Shown: positions 33,445 through 44,904 of the stretch, one piece after another
Layout of the letters: every line of letters begins with the position of its first letter
Position numbering within the stretch: the first letter of the stretch is position 1
Assembly: GCA_007133195.1 (NCBI GenBank)
Contig: SLNH01000048.1
Span: 1 to 59,161, forward strand
Source: Nannocystineae bacterium
Lineage (GTDB): Bacteria > Myxococcota_A > Polyangia > Haliangiales > Haliangiaceae
Reading direction: 5' to 3'
DNA length: 59,161 nucleotides
The notes under the pieces: generated by a model
Told to the model about the DNA's origin: nothing
The model's input: only the letters and a program-made list of their open reading frames with translations
Database searches by the model: none
Program-made: the position numbers and the translations under genes

Positions 33445-35019
33445 GTGTCATCCAGCGAAAGCAATAGGTCCGCCCCCCTCGAGAAGCTGTCCGAAATGGA
33501 GGCCGAGGCAGCCCTCGGCGGCGGCGAGCGTCGCATCGAAAAACAACACAGCGCCGGGAAGCTCACTGCCCGCGAGCGCATCGACGCGCTGCTCGACGAC
33601 GGCAGCTTCGTGGAGATGGACAAGTTCGTCACCCACCGCTGCGTCGACTTCGGCATGGACGAGCAGAAGATCCTCGGCGACGGGGTGGTCACCGGCTACG
33701 GCAAGGTCGAGGGACGTACGGTCTGCGTCTTCGCTCAGGACTTCACCGTGTTCGGGGGCTCGCTGTCGAGCGCCTTCGCCGAGAAGATCTGCAAGGTCAT
33801 GGATCTGGCCACCAAGATCGGCGCCCCCGTCGTCGGCCTCAACGACTCGGGCGGCGCCCGCATTCAGGAGGGCGTCGAGTCTTTAGCCGGGTACGCGGAC
33901 ATCTTCCGGCGAAACGTCCTCGCGTCCGGCGTCGTCCCTCAGATCTCGGCAGTGATGGGCCCCTGCGCCGGCGGCGCCGTGTATTCACCGGCGATGACCG
34001 ACTTCATCTTCATGGTCGAGTCCACCTCGTATATGTTCATCACCGGGCCGGACGTCATTCGTACGGTCACCCACGAAGAAGTCACCAAAGAGGAGCTCGG
34101 CGGCGCCCGCACCCACGCCACGCGCTCCGGCGTCGCGCACTTCAACTCTCCCGACGAGCTCACCTGCCTGCAGGGAATCCGTGAGCTCCTGTCGTTTTTG
34201 CCGCCCAACAACATGGAGGATCCTCCGGTCGCCAAGACCGCCGATCCGCCGTCGCGGCAGGACGAAGCGCTCGACTCCTTGGTTCCGCTCGAGCCGCACC
34301 GTCCCTACGACATCAAGGACATCATCCAGGGCGTGGTCGACGAGCGACATTTCTTCGAGGTCGCCCCTGACAACGCCAAGAACATCGTGGTGGGCTACGC
34401 CAGGATCGGCGGCTCGCCGGTGGGCATCGTCGCCAACCAACCCGCGCACCTCGCCGGCTGTCTCGACATCGACGCGTCGATCAAGGCCGCGCGGTTCGTG
34501 CGGTTTTGCGACTGCTTCAACATCCCGCTCGTCACCTTCGTCGACGTCCCCGGCTTCCTCCCGGGCACCAGCCAGGAATACGGCGGCATCATCAAGCACG
34601 GAGCCAAGCTCCTGTACGCGTTCACCGAGGCCACGGTTCCGAAGATCACGGTGATCACGCGCAAGGCCTACGGCGGCGCGTACGACGTCATGGCGTCGAA
34701 GCACATCCGCGCCGACATGAATTTCGCCTATCCCTCCGCCGAAATCGCGGTCATGGGACCGGAGGGCGCGGTGAACATCGTGCGGCGCACGGAGCTCGAC
34801 CGGATCGAAGATCCCGAGGAGCGCGAGCGCGCCCGCGCCCAGTTCATCGATGAATACAAAGACCGGTTCGCCAACCCGTACAAGGCGGCGTCCCTCGGCT
34901 ACATCGACGAGATCATCCGCCCGAAAGACACGCGCCAAGTCCTCGTGCGCGCCCTGGAGACGCTCCGCAACAAGCGCAGCGACAATCCACCGCGCAAGCA
35001 CGGCAACATCCCGCTTTGA
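33445..35019 (+). CDS. pccB: acyl-CoA (propionyl-CoA type) carboxylase beta subunit
   Basis: 524 residues, full length. It is the carboxyltransferase that moves CO2 from biotin to propionyl- or acetyl-CoA. Seen: [114 protein letters not shown] and [17 protein letters not shown] 33445 start. No biotin-carboxylase gene lies nearby; the alpha subunit must be elsewhere. It may feed methylmalonyl-CoA formation. Confidence 0.95.
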   Translation: MSSSESNRSAPLEKLSEMEAEAALGGGERRIEKQHSAGKLTARERIDALLDDGSFVEMDKFVTHRCVDFGMDEQKILGDGVVTGYGKVEGRTVCVFAQDFTVFGGSLSSAFAEKICKVMDLATKIGAPVVGLNDSGGARIQEGVESLAGYADIFRRNVLASGVVPQISAVMGPCAGGAVYSPAMTDFIFMVESTSYMFITGPDVIRTVTHEEVTKEELGGARTHATRSGVAHFNSPDELTCLQGIRELLSFLPPNNMEDPPVAKTADPPSRQDEALDSLVPLEPHRPYDIKDIIQGVVDERHFFEVAPDNAKNIVVGYARIGGSPVGIVANQPAHLAGCLDIDASIKAARFVRFCDCFNIPLVTFVDVPGFLPGTSQEYGGIIKHGAKLLYAFTEATVPKITVITRKAYGGAYDVMASKHIRADMNFAYPSAEIAVMGPEGAVNIVRRTELDRIEDPEERERARAQFIDEYKDRFANPYKAASLGYIDEIIRPKDTRQVLVRALETLRNKRSDNPPRKHGNIPL

Positions 35020-35104
35020 CCGGCCACCCCACCGGCCCCGCTCCGCGCGCGAGCCCGCGCGTGGCGACCGTGCTATCGTCGGCGAAGACAAGGCCCACGA
35101 AGCC

Positions 35105-35428
35105 ATGCTCCCCAAGCTCATGCGCCGTTGCCTGATGTTCGCGCTCGCCCCGGCGGCGACTTTGGTTTTCGCCTGCTCGGACGCTCCGTCGGCGGAGCAG
35201 TGCGAAGAGCTCCTCGCCCACGTGGTGGAAATCGAGTCCGAGGCGGCCGCCGGGACCGCCTCCGCGGGCGGTGAGGGCGACGACACCGAGCGGCGAAAGG
35301 GGGAGATCCTCGAGTACCTCGGCGAAGAATACGTCGAGCTGTGCCGCGATACCTACAGCCGCGAGCGCGTCGAGTGTGCGCTCGAGGCCTCGAGCTACGA
35401 ACAGCTGATCAGTTGCCACGACGGCTGA
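35105..35428 (+). CDS. small hypothetical lipoprotein
   Basis: 107 residues from ATG 35105. A lipoprotein signal (RRCLMFALAPAATLVFAC) is followed by an acidic helical domain with three Cys (EQCEELLAHVVEIESEA, CRDTYSRERVECALEASSYEQLISC). The Cys spacing suggests disulfide-bonded helices, as in myxobacterial lipoproteins of unknown role. It is 86 bp after pccB; co-transcription is unproven. Confidence 0.7.
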   Translation: MLPKLMRRCLMFALAPAATLVFACSDAPSAEQCEELLAHVVEIESEAAAGTASAGGEGDDTERRKGEILEYLGEEYVELCRDTYSRERVECALEASSYEQLISCHDG

Positions 35429-35485
35429 CCGAGTGGCGGTGGCGAGGACGGCGCTCCCTCGGCGCGCGGCGCGCGGCGCTTCGCG

Positions 35486-36604
35486 TTACTCGGCGCGAGC
35501 GTCGTCGGCGGCCCGCCCACCGAGCCGGTTGCAGATCGCGGTCGCCGCGTCTTCGCCGATCGCTTGGCTGGCCGTCGCGCCGTGGCCACCGAGCCCGGCG
35601 ACCCAGAACAGGCCCGGCACCTCGGGATCCCAGTCGATGAGCGGGCGGCGGTCGGGCGTGAAGGTGCGCTGGCACGCCCAGATCCTGGCCACGCCGAGCT
35701 CGGCGAGTGCCGGGGCGGCGTGAGCCAACGTTTCGGCGGTGCGCTCGACCACCGAGGGAACGACGGACACCGCGCCGGGCTCCGTGATCGCCTCGTCGCA
35801 GCCCGACAAGAGCAGCCCCGCTCCCTCCGGGCGCGCGTAATACTCCCTGGCGCCGAGGTGCCAGACGAACGGTGCCATCGGATCGATGCTCGGCACGGGC
35901 GCGGTGACGAGCAGGTGACGCCGAATCGGCGACAGGCCCGGATCGCGCGCCCCGGCCAGCCCCGCGACGCGAGCCGTCCAGGCGCCGCCGGCGACCACGA
36001 CGCAGCGCGCGCGAACCGAGCGCCGCCTCGTGCCCACGACAAAGTCCCCCGCGCCGTGGTTCTCGCGCTCGATGAACGAGACCTCGGCGCCCAGCTCGAC
36101 GGACGCGCCCCGCCGCGTCGCTCCGCGCAGATACCCCATGAGGAGCCCGTGGACGTCGATGACGCCGTCTCCCGGCACATAGATCCCACCGGCGCCGGCG
36201 GCGCCGTCGAGCAGCGGAAATCGCTGTGCCGCCTCGGCCATCGAAACGCGCTCGTGCGCGATGCTCCGGTTTTCCGCGCGACCCGCGAGCGCGCGGGCGT
36301 CCGCTTCCGAGTCGGCGAGAAGAAGCGAGCCCACGGGTGACCACAGCCTCGTGTCCGAAAAAGACGGTTCCGGGTCGCGGAGAAACGCCGCGCCCCGCAA
36401 CGTGAGGTCCGTGACCCGTTCGTCGTCGACGAGCTGCCGGCCGAGCGCAGCGTTTCGCCCGCTCGCGTGATGCCCGGGGCCCCGTTCGCGCTCGAGCAAA
36501 ACGACGCTCGGTGCGCCGGGCCGGCGGGAGAGCGCATAGGCCGTGGCCGCGCCGGCGAAACCGCCGCCCACGATGACCACGTCTGCCCGGGCAGGGAGCG
36601 TCAA
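35486..36604 (-). CDS. FAD-dependent oxidoreductase, DAO/glycine oxidase family
   Basis: 372 residues from TTG 36604. It has the ADVVIVGGGFAGAATAYAL FAD-binding motif (~8-26), an Arg in LLERERGPGHHASGRN, VVAGGAWTARVAGLAG, and the C-terminal WACQRTFTPDRRPLIDWDP with PGLFWVAGLGGHGATAS. This is the D-amino-acid-oxidase/sarcosine-oxidase family; the substrate amine is unknown. The gene has no signal peptide. It is convergent with the small lipoprotein gene. Confidence 0.9.
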   Translation of the reverse strand: MTLPARADVVIVGGGFAGAATAYALSRRPGAPSVVLLERERGPGHHASGRNAALGRQLVDDERVTDLTLRGAAFLRDPEPSFSDTRLWSPVGSLLLADSEADARALAGRAENRSIAHERVSMAEAAQRFPLLDGAAGAGGIYVPGDGVIDVHGLLMGYLRGATRRGASVELGAEVSFIERENHGAGDFVVGTRRRSVRARCVVVAGGAWTARVAGLAGARDPGLSPIRRHLLVTAPVPSIDPMAPFVWHLGAREYYARPEGAGLLLSGCDEAITEPGAVSVVPSVVERTAETLAHAAPALAELGVARIWACQRTFTPDRRPLIDWDPEVPGLFWVAGLGGHGATASQAIGEDAATAICNRLGGRAADDARAE

Positions 36605-36691
36605 GGACCGAGACTTACCACGCCCACCCGAGGCCTCGCACCACCGGCTGGCGCAGCCCGCGCCCCCGCACCGCCCGCGCCAGCGCGGCCG

Positions 36692-36997
36692 CTAGTTGAG
36701 CACGCGATCGCGGACGTAGCGGCCCTCTTTGAGCTCGTCGAAGAAGACCTCGACGAGGGGATGCTCCACCGGCTGCCCCGTCGGGTCGAGCTCGAGGTGG
36801 CGATCGGCGACGTACGTCTCGTTTTTCGAGTCGTGTACGAGGACGTGATACCAGGGCTGATCTTTCGGCGGTCGCGATCGCGCCACTTGCTCGTACCACA
36901 TATCGGTCCCCTGGAACGTCTCATCCACCGATACTACGACGCCCCGGTAGCCGAACTTCCGATGCCGAACCAGCTGCCCAGACTCGAATCGCGCCAT
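36692..36997 (-). CDS. hspQ: heat-shock protein HspQ (YccV family)
   Basis: 101 residues from ATG 36997, behind TTAGGAGG. Family blocks: FESGQLVRHRKFGYRGVVVSVD, WYEQVARSRPPKDQPWYHVLVHDS and TYVADRHLELD. HspQ (YccV) is reported to bind hemimethylated DNA and to act as a specificity enhancer of the Lon protease. Cytoplasmic. It is divergent from the UXS-like gene; no heat-shock promoter is obvious. Confidence 0.93.
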   Translation of the reverse strand: MARFESGQLVRHRKFGYRGVVVSVDETFQGTDMWYEQVARSRPPKDQPWYHVLVHDSKNETYVADRHLELDPTGQPVEHPLVEVFFDELKEGRYVRDRVLN

Positions 36998-37194
36998 CGA
37001 ACCCTCCTAAGAACACGCACCACCCAGCCGAAACATGCACATTATGGGCGCTCGAGCCCGACCCTCGCAAATTTTCCGGGGTCGAGCCGCCGGTCCCGGC
37101 AGGCTCGCGTGGACCGGGCCGACGGGACAGGGCGCCCGGAAACTCGGCCGTGAATTTGCGGCCGGCATCGCGCTGAGCGGGTAAGGTCATGGGC

Positions 37195-38139
37195 ATGCGC
37201 GCGCTGGTCACCGGGGGCGCCGGGTTCATTGGCTCCCATCTATGCGACGGCCTGGCCGCCGCCGGCTACGAAGTGGTGTGCATCGACGACCTGTCCTCGG
37301 GCTGCCCCGAAAACCTCGCGGCCCTGCTCGCGGATGGGCGCGCCGAACTCCGCGTAGCCGACGCGCGCGACCCGGTCGCGGTCGCCGCCGCGGGCCGAGT
37401 CGATCGCGTGTTTCACCTCGCCGCGCCCGCTTCTCCCCCGCGCTACCTGGGCCGCCCCGTAGACACCATCTCCACCTGTTTCGAAGCCACCCTGCGCGCG
37501 CTCGAGCTCGCGGACAAAACCGGCGCCCGCGTCGTCGTCGCGTCGAGCTCCGAGGTCTACGGCGAGCCGGACGAGCATCCGCAGCGCGAGGAGACGTTGG
37601 GCCGCGTCGATCCCGTCGGTCCGAGGGCCTGTTATCAAGAGGGAAAGCGCGCAGCCGAGGCCCTGGCCACCAGCTTCGCCGGCGCCGGCCGCGCCGACGT
37701 GCGCATCGCGCGGATCTTCAACACATACGGTCCACGAATGCGCGAGGACGACGGACGCGTGATCTCGAGCTTCGCCGCGCGCGCCGTGCGCGGCGAGCCC
37801 CTCGAGGTCGCGGGCGACGGACGCCAGACCCGCTCGTTTTGCTACGTGACCGACATGGTGCGCGGCCTCCTCGCGCTCGCCGACGCCCCGAACGCGGGCG
37901 CCGGCCCCGTAAACCTCGGCAACCCCGAGGAGGTCGAGATTTTGGCCCTCGCCAACCGCGTCATCGCCGTCGCCGACAGCTCGTCCGAGATCGTGTTCGG
38001 CGCCCCCGCCCCCGGCGACCCGACCCGGCGCAAGCCCGACACCTCCCGCGCGCGCCGCCTACTTGGCTTCGCTCCCGAGATCGATCTCGAAACCGGCCTC
38101 GCCCACACCCTGGCCGCGCTCACCGGGCGAGTTCTCTGA
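37195..38139 (+). CDS. NAD-dependent epimerase/dehydratase, UDP-glucuronate decarboxylase-like
   Basis: 314 residues from ATG 37195, chosen because TAAGG lies 8 nt upstream (ATG 37189 is the other option). Extended SDR: GGAGFIGS (7-14), LAAPASPPRYLGRPVDT, SSSEVYGE, and GPRACYQEGKR with Tyr147/Lys151. PASPPRYxxxPxxT and GPRACYxEGKR are hallmarks of the UXS group, which makes UDP-xylose. RIFNTYGPRMREDDGRV and DGRQTRSFCYVTDMV also fit. It would supply sugar nucleotides for surface polysaccharide. Confidence 0.9.
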   Translation: MRALVTGGAGFIGSHLCDGLAAAGYEVVCIDDLSSGCPENLAALLADGRAELRVADARDPVAVAAAGRVDRVFHLAAPASPPRYLGRPVDTISTCFEATLRALELADKTGARVVVASSSEVYGEPDEHPQREETLGRVDPVGPRACYQEGKRAAEALATSFAGAGRADVRIARIFNTYGPRMREDDGRVISSFAARAVRGEPLEVAGDGRQTRSFCYVTDMVRGLLALADAPNAGAGPVNLGNPEEVEILALANRVIAVADSSSEIVFGAPAPGDPTRRKPDTSRARRLLGFAPEIDLETGLAHTLAALTGRVL

Positions 38140-38428
38140 CGCGACGGAGCACCACGAGCGCATCGTCGACCGTGGCGTGATGACAGTCGCGCGACGCCGG
38201 CAAGGAGTCCGGAGGCCGGACCGGTGGGCGAGGGAGCCCTTTAACGCGCGGGCGTGAGATTCGTCGCGAAGATCGAGACGGCCCGCGGACCGCCCCTGGC
38301 TGGGGAGCTCGACGCTGGCGATCGGGCTGCCGCAGGGGCGCTTGGCGCTTGGCGCAGCCCCCACCGGTAGGCGACAATTTGTGAGCGACCGCCGCCCTTT
38401 TCAGCCGCGTTCCGCTTCTGGTGGCACG

Positions 38429-39256
38429 ATGACCTACACCTACGAATTCCCCGCTTCATCCACTTCCCGCGCCCCCACGTGGCTCCTCGGCGTCGCGCTC
38501 GCTGCAGCCCTCGCGGCCGGCTGCACCGTCGACGCGAGCGGGGAGCCCGACGCCAGCCTCGAAATCGGCCCAGACGCCGAAGCCGACAACGGCAACGGGA
38601 ATGGCAACGGCACTGGGAACGGTGATAACGGCAACGGCAACGGCAATGGGAACGGCAACGGGAATGGGAACGGGAATAACGGCAACGGCAACGGCGCCGC
38701 CGACTGCACCCCTGAGGGCGAGGAACTGCTCGACAACGCCGGCTTCGACGATTCAGACACCAGCGTCGCCCCGTGGGAATCGCAAGACCAAGTTAATCTA
38801 ATCGGAGACGCTCAACACAACTGCGACCCCGACGTAGAAGGGTGCTTTCCGTCCGAGAGCGCCCCCAACAGCGTAGGCCTACTCGGCGGCGACGGAGGCG
38901 CTCCCGGCAGCGCACGATTGTCCCAAGAGGTGACCATCCCAACTGGAACCACCTCCTTGACCCTTACCTTTTATAGATGCTTTGAGCGCGCGGACTCTGT
39001 CGTTGGCACCGCCGCGCCGAACGAGCTCACGATCTCTATGGAGGCTTCGGGCGGTGCGGTGGATGAATTCGCGAGCTTTAATTCCGACGAGGACGGCGTC
39101 GAAGGCTGCGGTTGGGAGCTGGAGCAGTTTCAGGTCGATCCCGCTGGCGACTACGACGGCGGGCCGGCCGACCTGGTTATGTTCGGCGAGACTGCGGAAA
39201 GTCGCATCGACACGCTTTTCCTGGATACCTTTTCGCTCGTCGCCTCCTGCCCCTAA
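38429..39256 (+). CDS. Gly-Asn-repeat lipoprotein with carbohydrate-module-like domain
   Basis: 275 residues from ATG 38429. A lipoprotein signal (WLLGVALAAALAAGC) is followed by an Asp-rich segment, then ~37 residues of Gly-Asn repeats (N-G-N-G), then a Cys-rich beta domain (CTPEGEELLDNAGFDDSD, TIPTGTTSLTLTFYRC, DLVMFGETAESRIDTLFLDTFSLVASC). The ordering of LLDNAGFD, WE and LSQEVTIP-type strands resembles carbohydrate-binding-module or jelly-roll domains. Surface function is inferred; no catalytic residues seen. Codon use is ordinary. Confidence 0.75.
   Translation: MTYTYEFPASSTSRAPTWLLGVALAAALAAGCTVDASGEPDASLEIGPDAEADNGNGNGNGTGNGDNGNGNGNGNGNGNGNGNNGNGNGAADCTPEGEELLDNAGFDDSDTSVAPWESQDQVNLIGDAQHNCDPDVEGCFPSESAPNSVGLLGGDGGAPGSARLSQEVTIPTGTTSLTLTFYRCFERADSVVGTAAPNELTISMEASGGAVDEFASFNSDEDGVEGCGWELEQFQVDPAGDYDGGPADLVMFGETAESRIDTLFLDTFSLVASCP
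38588..38695 (+). repeat. imperfect AAYGGN hexanucleotide repeat (Gly-Asn)
   Basis: About 18 hexamer-like units of AAC/AAT-GGC/GGG encode the Asn-Gly linker of the lipoprotein. Slippage could change its length. Confidence 0.8.
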
Positions 39257-39346
39257 CCCAGGCCGCTGTGGCCCCTTCGCCTGCAGGCGACGAGCGTGAG
39301 CATCGGCCACGGGCGGCGAACGCGCGGCGGCAGCGCGGCTGCCCGG

Positions 39347-40144
39347 CTACGGCGCTTGCTCGAGCTCGGCGTGGGCTCGCTCGAGGGTCGCGCGATCGAT
39401 GAGGCCGCTGTGGTGCATGGCGCGGACGAGGCGTCGCGCGCGGCGGACGAGATGTGGCGCATCCGACGCCGGCGATCGGGTGTGCGGGTTCGGCAGCGCG
39501 ACGGCGAGGCGGGCGGCCTGACTTGGCGTGAGCTCGTCGGCGGAGCGCCCGAACCAGTGACGCGCGGCCGCCTCGGCGCCGAACACGCCCGGCCCCCACT
39601 CGGCGATGTTGAGGTAGATCGCGAGGATCCGGCGTTTGCTAAGCTCTGCTTCGAGCCTGCGCGTTATCAGCAGCTCGCGCAGCTTGCGCAGCGGGCTCCT
39701 CGACGGCGACAGATACAGATTCTTGGCCACCTGCTGGCTGATCGTGCTAGCACCGCGGACAAGCGCCTTCGCCTCCCAATTCTCCTTGGCGGCGTTTTCT
39801 ACCGCATCCCAGTCCACGCCGTCGTGGTCCCAAAACCGGGCGTCCTCGGAGACCACCACGGCCCGCTGAAGGTAGGGAGAGATCTCGGGCAGCCGGCGCC
39901 AGCTCCACCGGAGCTCGAACGGCTCGCCGGCTTCCTCGGCCTGGCGCTCGCGGAGCTCGATGAACGCCGTGGTGTCCGGGTTTTCGTCGGCGAGGTAGCC
40001 GACGTCCGGGATCGAGGCCCACAGCACCGCCGCGCCCGCGACGGCGAGGACCGCGAGCACGAGCACGACCCGCCCGACCCGCGCCACGCACCGCCCGCGG
40101 CGGCGCGCGTTCGAACGACGTTTGCGTCCAGCCGCTTTCGCCAC
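39347..40144 (-). CDS. mtgA: monofunctional biosynthetic peptidoglycan transglycosylase
   Basis: 265 residues. A basic N-terminus and one membrane helix (VVLVLAVLAVAGAAVLWASI, ~26-45) precede a GT51 domain that polymerises lipid II: AVVVSEDARFWDHDGVDWDA (catalytic Glu), RGASTISQQVAKNLYLSPSRS, and RRILAIYLNIAEWGPGVFGAEAAARHWFGRSA. There is no transpeptidase domain. These are all GT51 motifs. It acts in the periplasm. Confidence 0.96.
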   Translation of the reverse strand: MAKAAGRKRRSNARRRGRCVARVGRVVLVLAVLAVAGAAVLWASIPDVGYLADENPDTTAFIELRERQAEEAGEPFELRWSWRRLPEISPYLQRAVVVSEDARFWDHDGVDWDAVENAAKENWEAKALVRGASTISQQVAKNLYLSPSRSPLRKLRELLITRRLEAELSKRRILAIYLNIAEWGPGVFGAEAAARHWFGRSADELTPSQAARLAVALPNPHTRSPASDAPHLVRRARRLVRAMHHSGLIDRATLERAHAELEQAP

Positions 40145-40460
40145 GCCGCGCCGACTCTATTTCGCGCCGCGGTCCCGCGCCAGTTTCCGGCCCGATCGCA
40201 GCCGCGCCGGGCGCAACCTCGCCTCCACGAGCTACCCCCGGCGCCGACCCCAGCGCAAAACCGACGCGGCGGCGCCTGGGCGCCGCCGCTGCCAGCTCCT
40301 AGCTCGTGCCTCGAGCCAGCCGTTGTGACCCGTTCGGCGGCCTTCTCATGCGTCTCGCTGGTCGCTCATCAGTCACGTATGTCAATACGCTGCTTCTTCG
40401 CTTCCTGCGATCGGCGCGATGTGGCTCGCGCGCTCGAATCATGACACCTGGGTCGAGACA
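40145..40460. other. 316-bp intergenic region, no gene, one strong hairpin
   Basis: No reading frame with support. It contains the hairpin at 40266-40289 listed next. The rest is mixed sequence without repeats. Confidence 0.45.
40266..40289 (-). terminator. 11-bp GC hairpin, possible terminator of katG
   Basis: Arms 40266-40276 and 40279-40289 (GCGGCGGCGCC and its exact complement) with a 2-base centre. It lies ~170 bp downstream of the katG stop and upstream of mtgA on the minus strand. No T tract follows, so it may slow rather than stop transcription. Confidence 0.4.
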
Positions 40461-42982
<2,522 letters not shown>

Positions 42983-43092
42983 ATCATTTAGCAGCAGCTG
43001 TCAAGCACGGCGGCAGGTTTCCCACCACAGGCCGAGCGCGCTTGACAGCTAGCCCCGGGGAGCGTGGCGGACCGGGTCCACCGCTCACGGAG

Positions 43093-43869
43093 TTAGCCCG
43101 TGGGCTTGGGTGCCGGCGAGCGCATCTTTTGGGCGCCCGACATGTCGATGATGCCGAGGCGCTGCAACAGCAGCATGCCGAGGTAGGTGGTGTCGATCTC
43201 CCACCAGCGGGAGGCGAAATTCGGGCTCATGGGGTATTTGTGATGGTTGTTCTGGTAAAGCTCACCACCCACGAGCACATCGACCGGCAGCGTGTTCCTC
43301 GACTCATCGGGCAGATCGAAGTTGCGGTAGCCGTAGCGGTGGCCGCCCCAGTTCACGATCGCCCCGTGGATCGCCCCCATCAGCCAGTGGCTCGGCAACA
43401 GCAGCCACTGCCACCAGGCGGTTGCGAAGAACCAGTAGAACAGGAAAAAGGCAGCGCCGAACGCGAGGCGCACCGCCCAGCTCTTCCCCATCCAATCGAG
43501 CGTCGGTGAGTGCGGGAAGCGTCCCTCGAAGCGCGGCTCGGGATCCTCTTCGCGATAGGCGTAGGTGTGATAGGTGCGCTTGGTCTTCCACATCATCTGG
43601 AAGAGCCCCGGCACCACGGCGTCGTACGCGGTGGGGGTATGCGGATCCTTGTCCGTGTCGCTGTAGGCGTGGTGCATCCGGTGCAGGATCGCGTAGCCGC
43701 GCGGGTTGAGGTAGCTCGAGTTTTGCGAGGCGAAGGTCAGGTAGTTGAAAAAGCGCACCCAGCCGGGCGACATCGAAAATTGCCCGTGGGCGGCGTAGCG
43801 GTGCAGAAAGAAGCTCTGGCAAAACAGCGACACCTGCCAGTGCACGAAAAACAAGATGAGAACCGCCAT
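43093..43869 (-). CDS. fatty acid desaturase, acyl-lipid type
   Basis: 258 residues from ATG 43869 (AGGG 8 nt upstream; GTG 43878 is possible). Di-iron membrane desaturase: histidine boxes HRYAAH, HRMHHAYSD and QNNHHKYP are in order, with hydrophobic segments between (VLILFFVHWQVSLF, FGAAFFLFYWFFATAWWQWLLLP). QNNHH and the HRxxxH box fit stearoyl-CoA-desaturase-like/acyl-lipid enzymes that insert a double bond. The N-terminus is short, with one hydrophobic span before the first box. Inner membrane. A role in membrane fluidity is inferred. Confidence 0.88.
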   Translation of the reverse strand: MAVLILFFVHWQVSLFCQSFFLHRYAAHGQFSMSPGWVRFFNYLTFASQNSSYLNPRGYAILHRMHHAYSDTDKDPHTPTAYDAVVPGLFQMMWKTKRTYHTYAYREEDPEPRFEGRFPHSPTLDWMGKSWAVRLAFGAAFFLFYWFFATAWWQWLLLPSHWLMGAIHGAIVNWGGHRYGYRNFDLPDESRNTLPVDVLVGGELYQNNHHKYPMSPNFASRWWEIDTTYLGMLLLQRLGIIDMSGAQKMRSPAPKPTG

Positions 43870-44161
43870 GGCCGGCACCCTAAACCGACGGCGCGCACCG
43901 TGTCGTCATGGCTCTGTCACGACTCGGCCAGTGATTGGCGGTGCGCTATTTCACCTTGCGCGCAGACCCTCGCGGCTGTCGCGCCGGGCATAAGATGGTG
44001 CGCTCCTGCGCGCAACCGGTCGGCGACAGGTTTGGACGCGGTGCGGCGACGGAGCCGCCGGGCTCCTGGGATGCGTAGGTGGCTGTCGCACCCTTGGCCG
44101 ACAGGTGGTCGAACCGCAGATCGATCGCAACGGCCGGCTTTGATAGGCTAGGCTCGGACCG

Positions 44162-44767
44162 TTGAGCAGGCTGCACACGATATTCGTAATTCTGGCCACG
44201 ATCGCAGCGGCGGCCTGTGGGCGCGAGCCTTTGGACTGGGCCTGCCCGGACGTCGGGCCAGGGGAGCTCATTTTAACGGAGATACGCGGTCCGCAAACGG
44301 GCTCCGAGGCGCAGGACTGGTTCGAGTTCTACAACGCCAGCGGGCAGGAGCTCGATCTGTACGGCGCGCAGTTCTTCATCCGCCGGCTCGACGGTAGCAA
44401 TCCCCGCACGATCATCGTGCGCGAGCCGGGTGTCATGGTGGAGGCGGGGGACTATTTCGTGCTCGGCAACGCGGCGCCTGGGGACGAGCCCGATCACGTC
44501 GATTACGGGTACGCCCGGGACTTCCCCGTAGACCTCTACGACACCGCCGCCATCGACATCACAGCTTGCGGCGAGCAGATCGACCAAGTGGTCTACCGCA
44601 ACCTGCCCCGCGAAGGCACGCTGTCGTTCGACGGCGCTCGCGAGCCCAGCGGCGAAGCCAACAGCGACGCGGCGCTGTGGTGCCCCGATGTCCAGCTAAG
44701 CGGCGACAGCGGGCTCGTCGGCACGCCCGGCGCCCCGAACCGAGAATGCCCGGCGGACGACGACTGA
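44162..44767 (+). CDS. lamin-tail-domain (LTD) lipoprotein
   Basis: 201 residues from TTG 44162. A lipoprotein signal (TIFVILATIAAAAC, Cys19) precedes one LTD: GELILTEIRGPQTGSEAQDWFEFYNASGQELDLYGAQFF, then VMVEAGDYFVLGNAAPG and the closing GTPGAPNREC. The EIxxxPxxG, WxEFYN and VLGN motifs are the Ig-like LTD signature found in bacterial surface proteins and nuclear lamins. Ca2+/surface roles are unknown. It is first of three same-strand genes. Confidence 0.85.
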   Translation: MSRLHTIFVILATIAAAACGREPLDWACPDVGPGELILTEIRGPQTGSEAQDWFEFYNASGQELDLYGAQFFIRRLDGSNPRTIIVREPGVMVEAGDYFVLGNAAPGDEPDHVDYGYARDFPVDLYDTAAIDITACGEQIDQVVYRNLPREGTLSFDGAREPSGEANSDAALWCPDVQLSGDSGLVGTPGAPNRECPADDD

Positions 44768-44904
44768 GCCATGCCGACCACAGCCCCGCGCAAAGGCACA
44801 TTCGAGGCCCAGGCGGCCCGGCGTGCTGGGCGCCCCGAGCAATTTGCGCTGTCCGAGACGCCCCATATCGACCGGCCGGCGACGGCCGCCACCGGAGAGA
44901 GATT

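Noticed and set aside
38120-38377. Minus-strand fragment ending SLPASRDCHHATVDDALVVLRR, reminiscent of a DnaQ/RNase T exonuclease C-terminus
   Set aside because: It is about 85 residues, overlaps the UXS-like gene end and lacks upstream exonuclease motifs, so it cannot be supported even as a remnant.
38588-38695. Hexamer repeat as a CRISPR-like array
   Set aside because: Units are only 6 bp with no spacers and code for Gly-Asn in frame.
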